64,000 bases of DNA from Nissolia schottii (taxonomy: Eukaryota > Streptophyta > Magnoliopsida > Fabales > Fabaceae): assembly GCA_003254905.1 (NCBI GenBank), contig QANU01007345.1, forward strand, positions 242,924 to 306,923, written 5' to 3'. Under the pieces are notes generated by a model, which had not been told where the DNA came from, made no database searches, and saw only the letters and a list, made by a program, of their open reading frames with translations. The translations under genes were made by a program, and so were the position numbers. Below are positions 45,801 to 56,080 of the stretch, piece by piece; the first letter of the stretch is position 1; each line of letters starts with the position of its first letter.

Positions 45801-48546
45801 TTGACATTTGATTTATATCCAAAGGAACTTGCTAGATTGGAGTTACCCTATAATTGCTTATTGTCCCTCAATTTGCTCAAGATGCAGGAGGCAAGTATAA
45901 TAAGTTATTTTCTCTAGTCTTAATACCAAGTGATTTATTTTAAGATTATCCATTTGATCTTATTTTATTTTTTTGCAGAAGTTTGTGAATTTGAGAGTTT
46001 TGAATTTTAACTACAGTCAGGTCATAAAAGAGATACCTGATGTATCTGTTATTCCAAATTTAGAAGAATTATCATTTTGTGGTTGTAAGAATTTAGTGGA
46101 AGTTCACAAATCAGTTGGTCTGTTGGATAAACTTGGAAGGTTGGATGCTCAGTTTTGCACGAAGCTTAGAAGTTTTCCGGCCATTAAGTTGATCTCTCTT
46201 GAATATCTCAATCTTTCATATTGCAGCAGTCTTGAGTGTTTTCCAGAAATATTAGAAAAGATGGAAAAATTAACAGAGCTTAGGTTGGACAATACTGGCA
46301 TTAGAGAGTTTCCAATTTCAATTTGGCGTCTTACTCGGCTTCAAATATTAGAGTTGAACTTACTTGGAACTTTTCAGCTACCAAGTATCATTCTTGTGTC
46401 AACCGTACTTAAACATTTGAAAATTCACAATTGTCAAGGGTTGCTAGTACGTATACAGTATGAAGGTTTAAAGGAAATGAGCACAAGGGAGTTCTTCCAT
46501 GAACAACATTTTGAGTTCATAAACTGCAATGCATCAAATGAATTCCTTGAAATGGCTATCCCTTGGTTTTCCAATGTAACAAAGCTAGATCTATCAAACA
46601 ATACTTTCACAATTCTTCCTGCGTGCATCGAAAAATGTTTCCATTTGAGGGAACTTATCTTGAATCAATGTTGCAATCTTCAAGAAATCAGAGGGATTCC
46701 GCCAAGCATAGAAAGATTCTCTATATCGTACTGCCAATCTTTGAAAGATTTGGACCTCTCACCTCTTTCTGCAAGCAGAGAAGAAATGCACTTTTCTATT
46801 GAGCTATATGTGACTGGTTGCATAAATCTTGAGGAAATTAGAGGGCTTCCCCCAAATATACAAGTTTTGGATGCAACATACTGCACATCCTTGACTCCCT
46901 CGAGCAGAAGCATGTTAATGGGGTTCCTATATACTAAGGTATTTGATTTGATGATATTGAGTCAAACTCAACATATATGTGATATTGTTGCTAAGTTTTT
47001 CAATTATTATAACCAACAGTTTTCGCACAAGGAGGGTGGAGGCAAGGAGATTTGGTGGTCAGGAACAAAGAACAAGGAGATTAGGTTGTCAATGCCTGGA
47101 ACAAAGATTCCAACGCTGTTCAACCATTCTTGCTGGGGATCGTCAATTTCGTTCTGGTTCCGCAACGAGTTCCCTGCCATATCTCTCTGTTTCATTAGTG
47201 AACAAACTTGTGAATCATTTTGTCTCAAGTTTATCATCAACGGCCATGAAATTAGTAGCACTAACTTGGCTGGGCTGGTAAAAGATCATATAACCATTCT
47301 GCCTTTGGGTCAAAAATTCAAATGTGAGATTGATGATGTTTTTTTAGAAAATAAAAGGAATCATGTGAAACTTTTTGTTGATCCCGACGAGCTGACACCA
47401 CCATGTGCTAGGCCTGGAGGCCCCTTGCAAATTGGACTCCATGTATTTGAACAAACTAGTACCATGGAGGATATCCGATTCACTGCTCCACTACCAGGTA
47501 AAGTGTCACATTCATTACTCCCATCTCCAACATTGAACGATAATGTCAATTGGGACTCAAACTCAATGGTACCAAGGCATATAAGTAGCACCACCAGTGT
47601 CCAAGGTAAATATAAAATGTGGTTGCCATTTCTTTCTCTGTGCTTTAGCTATTTCTAATTTTAGTTATATCACTGATTTTATTTCTTCTCATTTTTATAT
47701 AGAGAGTCAATCTAGTTTAGTAGTAAAAGAAGCTTTCAAAGAGACCAAGGATTCGTTTAGCGAAGCGGAACAACAATCATCAATAAGAAAACAAAAGGCC
47801 TCCTCTTCATCTGCCAAACAGGTAGCATATTCAAAAGGAGGGAAAACCTTCTAATTCTCCAAACAAGGGAATATTTGTTATTCTTTTATTCTTACAGGTA
47901 AAAGTTGAAACTTCCCTGACTGAAAAGGTTTTCTGCTGCTGCCTCTGGTTCTAAGATGCAAACCTCTGACTCTGATGAGAAGGAGCCCCTTGCAGAAGCT
48001 GGTTGTCAGGGTGAGGAAAATGCTGTCATTATGGAGACAGGTGCTGGTGCTGTGACGGATCCCGGAGTCGAGGCGGATTTGGCAGGCCTTACTCTTTCGG
48101 CGGAGCATGTGGCCTTGTTGGGACCCTTCTTGTCAAGATTCCCTCTGATGCGTCTAACTACTCCTCCGCGGCATCGCAGCATGGCCTACGACGTTCTTGG
48201 GGAGTTTCTAGGCTTGATAACCAATTCTTCTTTGGCCAAAGTCTCCGGCCCTGGTTTGGAAACGTTCCTGGGCCTTGTTCTTGAGTTGAAGGCTTTCTTC
48301 CTGGATCATGTTTGGCTGGATGGACTTGTTGCTCAGGTTGGTGCTGCTGCTTCTGAACGCATCCAAGCTTCTAGGCAAAGGATAGATGCAGAAGAACAAC
48401 GCTTAACTGTGGAGATCGCTCGCCTGACTACCGAGATAACTCGTCACAATCAACTTTTGGAGGATTTGGGTGCGGAGAAGGCGAGCTTAGATGAAGAAGA
48501 GACTCGGCTCCGTTCCCGTTTAGAGGCCCCTTTGTTTATGCTGTAG
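42869..48546 (+). CDS. TNL-D: TNL with remnant TIR and a full C-terminal helical/coiled-coil domain
   Basis: Proposed exons: 42869-43203, 44255-45362, 45600-45890, 45979-46938, 47020-47605, 47703-47821 and 47956-48546 (1329 aa). The TIR remnant (111 aa) has lost the FLSFRG strand, the BB loop and the VFYGVDPSHVR block but keeps the YCLDEL helix. NB-ARC is intact: GTGGIGKTT near residue 171, VLLIVDDAD, SRVIITTRD, GLPLALE, FLDIACFF and LHDLI. LRRs and C-JID (LSMPGTKIPTLF) follow; PEW of the usual motif is PTL here. Intron 3 has a GC donor at 45891. Intron 4 (46939-47019, 81 bp) has no stop and is a multiple of 3, so it could also be kept. Exons equivalent to C exons 7-8 are missing; splicing to the acceptor TTCTAAG|ATG at 47955 keeps the frame into the coiled-coil domain. 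That last junction is inference. Confidence 0.8.
43204..44254 (+). other. Intron 1 of locus D (1.05 kb)
   Basis: GT-AG intron much longer than in C (89 bp). Region 43440-43830 looks like an old AT-rich transposon insertion, but no ends were identified. The frame at 43822-44010 is unsupported. Confidence 0.5.
45891..45892 (+). other. GC splice donor of intron 3, locus D
   Basis: The junction reads GGAG|GCAAGT and keeps phase 0 to the exon at 45979. It is the same intron and the same dinucleotide as in C and G. Confidence 0.75.
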
Positions 48547-51111
48547 CTGATATTTCCACTCTTCTCTTTCCTAGTTTTGTTGACTATCATCTGTAAGTTG
48601 TAATTCGGTAGTCAGACAAATGTATTCAGTGCCTATCATCTGTAATTGAAGAGAGTTCACAAGTTTATTTATGTATGTAGTACCAAGGTGAGAGCTATAT
48701 GCACGTGATCTGTTATGATCAAGCAGACTACTCTAACTGACATAACTAACATTTAGCAACTTCTAATGGCTACTTGAGAACAATTTCTTGGCTGACAATT
48801 TGAATGATAGCACGGAGAGGCTGCAGAAATGGCCAGTTATCATTTCTGAACACGGGTACTCTCTTGTATTTGTTTCTTTATTTTTCGTCTTTCTAATTAT
48901 TGCAATTTGAATTGCATTAAAATAGATAAATTTGACTTGTCTACTGGCTTCTTGTAGTTTTAAATATGCTTTTCATATGTAATATTTGACCATTGCACTT
49001 GCTAGTTTATCAGTTGACCTGGTCTCATTCTTTTGATTTTGTCAAATAATATAATCTCCATGTCACGAATCATCGGTTTATATATAAACCTTCAAATATT
49101 TGTCGTTAATATTAACATCAAGTAAACCATAAGCATCGCAGGAAATAGCTTTTAACTTGGTTTTTTTTTTTTATTTTTTTTTTAATTTTTAATCCTCCCC
49201 TTTTGCCGCCTCTCCAAATTCGCAGGATTCCTACTTCTTATTGTTTCCAACTCAGTTTTTAGTGACCTTTGAGTTCTTCATTTAGTACACTTCACTACTA
49301 AGCTTTCCTTGTCTTCATCTTCTCTGACTGTTTCCCTCCACTTCCTTTATACGATCGAATTCCCTTGCCCAATAGTACAAGCTCACATTTAGCTCTTCAA
49401 TATGCTTCACGGAGGGAACAAAGTTTACCACAGCTTGAAGGCATAGCAATCCCCTTGTAGTTGTATATGAGGGGAGTTATTCCTTAGTTTTCCTATTTAG
49501 ATGGCTCTGCTCTCAGGTTCTAGTGCATTAATCCTGAGTATGCTATTACGTGAGGGTGCCACCTGAAAATCACAACTGCCTTCTCTAACAGCAATGTTTT
49601 ACAATTGCTTCTGTTATAATGGTGAGAGGTTAAGGATGGATGAGGTTAGAGATTCAAATATTATTGTCATTGATATAAAAAAAAATGAAATAAAATTATG
49701 GTGATTTCTCAAAATACTCCATGCTACTTAATTTATATATTTTTTATAAATTTTATAACTATATTCAATTTTTATTATCATTTCATGATCTAATATGACA
49801 TATTAATGAATTATATAATCAAATGTGATAAATTAATACTTTTTAATATAATATTTGCAGTGAGATGCATCGTAAGTTCAAATTGTTCGCAAATCTCTAA
49901 ACCTCTTATAATTAAGTTGACTAATAAAAAATATATTACGATCATACAAAATATGAAACGATAACAAAATTATGAATTTAATTATAAAAAATATTAAAAG
50001 TAAATAAATTAAGTAACATAGAGTATTTATCACATAGGGTATTTAAGCCACCGCCTAAAATTATATGGCTCAATTACCTATTATAAGGTCATCATGAAGG
50101 CCGCATTAATTTTGCAAATACATTTCAATACGTATTCTAGCTCGGAATATTTTTCAATTAATTCATCGTTTATTTTATCATTTAGGACTTGTTAATATTC
50201 ATATTGTTGTTCCAAACTCAGCACCGAGGTCACGTGACCTTCCATTTAGAGTGTACTTATACAGTTAGGAACTTAGAAGGTAGTTATAGCTGCTAAAATT
50301 TTGCTATTGTTCGTTCGGTTTGTTACGAAATGGAGGCTGGTCCAAAAGAACACAAACAAAGTAGCACAATAGATAAAGAAATAAGTAGAAGTATAATAAC
50401 AAACGACACAAGGATTTAACGTGGTTCAACTTAAAAGTTTATATCCACAGGCTAGGAACAAATTCAATTAAGTAAACAAGATGAAGATACGAAAGGTTAC
50501 ATTCCACTTAAACCTAAATTCTAAATGCATCCAAATATTTCATAGTATTTATTTACCAGTGTATACACTTACACACACATTGAGAGAGTACAAAGGAAAC
50601 CAAATACACCCTCAACAAAACCATCCTAAACAAATGTGGTTTTTAAATTGTTGAGTGCCTAAGTGGATGTACCAAATGAAGCTCTGAAGCTTAAATTGCT
50701 TGAAGCTCTCTTCATGCCTTTATACAGGCAATGAGGTTCACAAAATGCCTTAATGCCAAGGGCACATAAGCACCGCCATGTGCAATTTGATAAGCCACTT
50801 AACGCCAAGTTGATCCACGGTAATGCTTGCCAATTTCGACTTGAACAATTTCTTCATCATGAGCCACAATATAATATTTGACCCAAGTCAAATTTTAGTC
50901 TTACAAGAAAGACCCAAGCGGTGCTCCTCCGTAGTCACAATTTGTGTACTCAAGCCTACACAACACAGTTAGCAATAGTTAGATCAGTTAGCCGTAGAGC
51001 TATTTATCAAATTTTGTATATAAATCTTTAGGCATGATTCAGTAATTTTCCACACGGCATGCCTCCATCATATGATATTGTTGTGATTGACTTTTGCTTT
51101 TGTTTTGAAAG
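48547..51111. other. Spacer between D and E, no gene seen
   Basis: The first 470 bp match the 3' flank of C. 50320-50990 is denser in C/G, contains 'ggatttaacgtggttcaac', and reads like part of a retroelement or an old insertion, but no ends or protein were found. There is no TIR or NB-ARC exon here, although locus E just downstream would need them. Confidence 0.5.
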
Positions 51112-53330
51112 GGTACATGTAAAATTGAAATGATATTTATGGATCTTCACAAAATGGTGGAATGGGATGGAGAGGGGATTTTTTACTTTTATATTGGTCC
51201 CCAAGAGTTTATTATCCATAGTATGGTTAATGTAAAAAATTTACATATGTATGGGTTTCGGGGCTAAAATCGTCATAGGAAGTGACAATTTCAGACCTCT
51301 GAAATTTTATTTTATTTTTTATAAAAGGGACTGAAATCGCCACCTTTTGTGACGATTTCAGACCTCTGAAATATGTTTTTTTTAAAAAAAGATCTAAAAT
51401 CACTGTAGAGGGTGGCGATTTTCAGACCCCTGAAATAATTTTTTTTAAAAAAAAGTGGGCTAAAATCGCCGTAGGGGTAGCGATTTCAGATCCCTATTTT
51501 TTTTTCCAAAATTCTGAAATCGCCATTTTTGCCCATACAAATGTAATTTTTTCTTTTGGTGCATATTTTGGTGACATATCATGTGAGAGGCCTTTAAAGA
51601 TATGAAAAATCTCAGAACACTTATAATTAGAAACACTTGTTTTTCTCAAGATCCCAAACATCTTCCAAATAGTATGAGAGGGGTATCCTTCAAATTCTTT
51701 ACCAGCTGATTTTCGTCCAAAGAAACTTAGTATTCTCAAGTTACCTTATAGTAGCTTACAGTCACTCAATTTGTTCAAGATGCAGAAGGATAGTACAACA
51801 AGTTGCTTTCTAGTGATGATATTGTATGGTGATTAATTCATTTTATGAATACTCATTTGATTTTTTTTTCCCCTCCTTTTTTAAGCATTCTTCTTTTCAG
51901 GAGCTGGTGAATATTAGCATTTTGATTTTTGACCATACAAAAGGTATAACAAATCTATCCTGTGTCCCAAATATAAAAGAATTATCATTCAAATATTGTG
52001 AGAATTTAATTAAAGCTGATGAAGTTAAAATGTTGGATGCCTATGGTTGCAAAAAGCTTAGGAGCTTTCCACCCCTTATGTTGCCCTCTCTTGAGAAACT
52101 TGATCTTGGCTGTTGCTCAAGTCTTGAGAGGTTTCCAGATATATTAGAAAAGATGGAAAATATAAGACAAGTCTCTTTGAAGGGCACCTCCATAGAAGCT
52201 TATTGTTGTACATATGGCTGATGGATTGCTTGGGTTTCCAATTAGCATAAAATGCTTTGGTGCATGGAACAATAAAATATATACCGGATGCAACCTTACC
52301 ACACCATTGAATGTGTTTACTTGTAATGTGGAAGAGTTAGAGTTGGACAGTTTTAATTGCACAGTTGTTCCTGCCTGCATCATAAAAGGTCTCATTCTGA
52401 GGGTATGACTGTCCTAATCTTCAAGAAATTAGAAACACTCTCTGTAAAACGCTGCAGTTCTTTCAAAAGAATATCGCTGTTTGAGGAGAATCTTGGAGAA
52501 ATTAGAGGGATTCCATCCAACCTTGACTTACTCGAGTAGAAACATGCTACTGAATCAGGTTCCTTTTTGTTTTTCCTATTCGGCTATATAGTTGACATTC
52601 AACTCGCATATTCTTGAATTGATATATACACTAAATGCATGCATGTGTTGTTAAAATGATCAATTACAGGAGGAGGCTGGAAACATGTGGCTTTTTATGC
52701 CAGGAAGCAGGATTCCAGAATGGTTCCAGCACTGTAGTAGTGGATCGTCAATCTCTTTCTGGTTTCGCAACAACACGTTCCCTGCCATATCACTCTCTGT
52801 CCTTTTTGGGGGCTTGGTTGACAGTTGATCATTTTCTATCTACCCCAAATTGAACATCAACGGCAATACAGTGAATAAATGGCTCCTAACCAGGAAAACC
52901 GATTTGTCCATGCCCGGCCTAAATGCTGCTCATATATTCATTTTTGCTGAAAAACAGAAGGAATTTGAAGATAATGTGAATGAGTTACTTCTTCAAAATG
53001 AATGGAATCATGCAGAGGTTTTTATTAATACAGGTTGTCCCGGTCAACAATTGCCATGCAAATTGGGAAAAAAGTGACTTAGAGGATATTCGATTCATCA
53101 ACACTTGTGAGAGTGATCATAACAATGTAAATTGGGATTCAAGTTCAATGGTGTCAACATGGACAAGTAGCCCCAGCAATGTCAAAGGTAAATGTGCTTG
53201 CGGCATCTGTCATGCGATGGGAACATAGAACAGTTAAAGTGGCAATTCACCATGTGTGCTTTACTTTCTTCACTTGTGTCACTCGGTTCTTCCACTTCTT
53301 CTCTGGATTCTCCATCAAGGTAAGCGTACC
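51112..53330 (+). pseudogene. psi-TNL-E: 5'-truncated LRR/C-JID pseudogene
   Basis: Only exons 3-6 of an A-like TNL remain. Exon 3 (51112 on) starts GTCKIEMIFMDLHK and is split by a 409-bp insertion (51176-51584), with the rest at 51591-51788 lacking a GT or GC donor (AAG|GATAGT). Exon 4 (51901 on) encodes LRRs (ISILIFDHTKG...LPSLEKLDLGCCSSLE) up to a stop near 52221, then continues in other frames with a deletion. Exon 5 starts at 52670 (EEAGNMWLFMPGSRIPEWF) and meets TGA near 52828. The C-JID then resumes as MNINGNTVNKWL, and another frameshift occurs near 53075 before SDLEDIRFIN. The tail resembling A exon 6 lies at about 53205-53330. No TIR or NB-ARC is present. Confidence 0.88.
51176..51584. 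mobile_element. 409-bp insertion with four 66-bp palindrome-bearing repeats, inside an LRR exon
   Basis: The insertion splits the exon between GGAGAGG and CCTTTAAAG; GAGAGG (51170-51175 and 51585-51590) is present on both sides as a likely target duplication. Inside, four units start near 51261, 51327, 51391 and 51457 (steps of 64-66 bp). Each has AAATCGCC-like and GGCGATTT-like half-sites around a short centre, then CAGACCTCTGAAAT and a T/A-rich run. No inverted ends were seen, so the class is unknown. Confidence 0.7.
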
Positions 53331-54584
53331 ATTGGGACGTTGGGTCATTTGATCAACCTTTTTCTACTTCTAGTTTGTAATGACTTAGGTTTCTCTCCTG
53401 CCTAGGTACGTATTTAGGTAAGCTATCCCGCCCATGTATACAGGTGAGTCTTACCTTCAGGTCAAAGTTTTCGTTCAAAAGTCTAATTTCCTTATTTACA
53501 AGATTTGATTGGATTGGTGATTTATCTAGGAATTGCCTATTTAGTTGTATGGTTTATTTTTCAGGCCATTATCTTCTTGGTGATATCTTAGGTTTTTTTA
53601 AATATGTATAAGGTTACAACTTAAAGATGAGCCAGTTGCAGTTTGTTGTGGCCCTGATGTAGCCGCATCAATGTTATATCGGAGCCTCAATTAGCAATGC
53701 AGTTGTGGTAACCACAATAGCAATATCACGACTGCATCCTGTGATGCGGTCTGCCGTTTGAAATCCTGTACTACTGGTATCATAGTTTGATTCCTATATC
53801 TTGGCGGTCCTAAGATAATAAAACTCATATTACGAATATGTTCAAACTTCAAAGTACTCAAGGTTGTGATTTATCTCATCGTAAAAAATGTGACAATCTT
53901 TCTATTCAGAAGATTCAACTGCCATTGAATTGAATCATTGATTAACATTGTCCCTCTCATATTACCCGTGGGTATTAATCACTTTCGACAGAATTTACCG
54001 ATCGAGCAATTAAGTTTATCATTTTTGTTTGCTTACACCACAACTCACAAGTTGGCCACTATGCTCTTATTTTATTTGTATTGAATAAGTGTGAACGTAA
54101 AGCCGCCTTTGGCTCTTCATATTACTTTCTGCATTAATGTATTTAAGAAAAATTAATATATCTCATGAATCTTCCTGGAAGTCTCAGTCAGCCCAACGAC
54201 CTTCAGATATTTTATTTGACTTGACTTCTTTGTTTTTTAATCTCAACCTGAGGCTTAATCATCAAGTTTTCTCTTCTTGCTGATGTTAATTCCATGTAAA
54301 ATCAAAGGAGAATAATCAATTATTTCATCTATATATATATATATATATATATTCATTTCTTAATGCTAGTCTTTGTCCCTATCACTTCTCCCTTCATTCC
54401 TATTTCTCATTTTATATTTGGCCATAGGATATTAGTTCTTTTTGTTTGTTATACTAACCTCTATTTTCTTATAAGAATACATAGACCTTAGACACCTCCT
54501 TCGGTCATAAATTAATAAAATCTGAAGATCCATCCATCAATCTTAAATGCATAAAGTAAAAAGTGACGATGCTTTAGTAAACAT
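53331..54584. other. Spacer between E and F, duplicate of the A-B spacer
   Basis: 53485-53590 and 53905-54420 match 14600-14745 and 16135-16560. A (TA)n run lies at about 54331-54352. No gene is seen. Confidence 0.65.
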
Positions 54585-54790
54585 ATATTAAACTGAACAA
54601 GTCACGTATTAACTATTTTATTGTATAAGCGTTTACCATAGAATCTGAAACGTGAATAGACCTACTTTCACTCTTGTATGATTTTATATCCATAATAACG
54701 TTCAAAAAGTAATTAAAAGAAACTTGTTGGTTGTGAAATAAGATCAGCGTATATATACATGCATCCCTGGTTTTGATTTCAAACTTCTCA
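54585..54790 (+). promoter_or_regulatory. Upstream block of locus F
   Basis: Counterpart of the A and B blocks: ATTAAACTGAACAAGTCA, GCGTTTACCATAGAATC, GAAACGTGAATAGA-CCTACTTTCAC and TTTTATATCCATAA. A TATA-like GTATATATACATG lies near 54750. Locus G has only a decayed form of it (about 55930-56030). Confidence 0.45.
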
Positions 54791-54874
54791 GTCTGTTTAG
54801 TTGTTTTGATTTTGATTTTAATTTGAAATTCCAACATATATTTGAGCATAGCCAGCCACTTATAAGGCATTATT

Positions 54875-55706
54875 ATGGCAGGCCGAGCATCGCCGTCATT
54901 CTCCTCCTCTTCCTTCAGCTATAGATGGACCTACCATGTGTTTCTCAGCTTCAGAGGCAAAGACACTCGCTATAGTTTTACAGGGAATTTATTCAATGCT
55001 CTCCGCGAGAGGGGAATCCACACGTTCTTTGACAACAGGGAGCTTCAACCAGAAGAGGATCTCATCACGCCAGCGCTTGTCAAGGCAATTGAAGAGTCTA
55101 GGATTGTCATCCCTGTCTTCTCTGCTAACTATGCTTCTTCCTCTTTTTGTTTAGATGAACTTGTTGAGATCCTTGACCGCGTTAAGGGAAAGGATCGGTT
55201 GGTGTTGCCGGTGTTCTGTGGTGTTGAACCTTCTCATGTTCGGCACCAGAGAGGCAGTTATGGAGAGGCAATGGCTAAACACGAGAAGAGGTTTAGGGAG
55301 GACATTGTGCTAAAGTGGAGGGAGGCTCTTGAGCAAGCAGTTAACTTGTCCAGCAAGCATTTCATATTTGGGTTACCCCACTCACCCATTCTTTAAGTCA
55401 TTCTTATTTATTTATATATATATGGGATATGATGCATTGAGTTTTTGACTTGTTTGATTTGGCAGGAATAATGAATATGAACATGAGTTTATTAAGAAGA
55501 TTGTTAAAGTGGTGTTCAATCTGATTAATCGTATTCCTGTGAATGTTACTGATTATCAAGTTCAATTGGAGTCACCAATGCTAGATGTGGAGCCGCCAAT
55601 GATTGTAGGACTCGGATATGATGATGAAGCCCACATGGCAGGGATTCATGAAAATGAAGAAATAGGTAAAACAACACTTGCTTGGACAATTTATAATTCG
55701 ATGTAA
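54875..55706 (+). pseudogene. psi-TN-F: intact TIR exon plus truncated, P-loop-damaged NB start
   Basis: Exon 1 (54875-55371) encodes a full TIR of about 165 residues (HVFLSFRGKDTR, FFDNREL, SFCLDEL, VFCGVEPSHVRHQ). Exon 2 (55466-55706) encodes the linker NNEYEHEFIKK and a damaged P-loop: GIHENEEIGKTTLA in place of GIxGxGGIGKTT, so the phosphate-binding glycines are lost, and TAA follows at 55704-55706. Later NB-ARC and LRR sequence is missing. It could still give a TIR-plus-linker protein of about 245 aa, so a TX-type function cannot be excluded, but relaxed selection is more likely. Confidence 0.8.
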
Positions 55707-56080
55707 GGTTTATGTTTTCTTAAAAAAAAAAACGTGAGAGAAAATTACAAATACTGGCCTAGAGAATTTTATCTAAGCTTTATCATGTTATTAAATGATT
55801 TCTCAAATTCAGAAACCTCTAAATGGGTTAATGGAAATTTAATTTGCTCAATGTATCATCTAAGCTAATACAGCCCCTATTATCAGAATTTTTCAAAATG
55901 TTTGTCCAACTTATATTTTAAAGTAGCATACTTATATTGAAATCTGAAACAGACGGAGTAGTAAGTAAAAGAAACTTATGGTAGTGAAGTTAACAAGTCA
56001 TTGGTTTCAAACTTGTATATTGTTTAGTTGTTGATTGTTCTCAAGTTCCGACACAGAGCATAGTGAGACACTAAGATTTA
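55707..56080. other. Spacer F-G with relic of the shared upstream block
   Basis: A few bases after the F stop still resemble NB-ARC sequence ('ggtttatgttttctt', 'gtgagagaaaatt'), then it is unrelated. 55930-56070 shows decayed pieces of the shared upstream block ('ttggtttcaaacttgtatat', 'cacagagcatag'). Confidence 0.6.

Noticed and set aside
49140..51100. Missing TIR and NB-ARC exons of locus E
   Set aside because: The stretch was read in both directions for TIR and P-loop motifs and none was found, so E is truncated at its 5' side.
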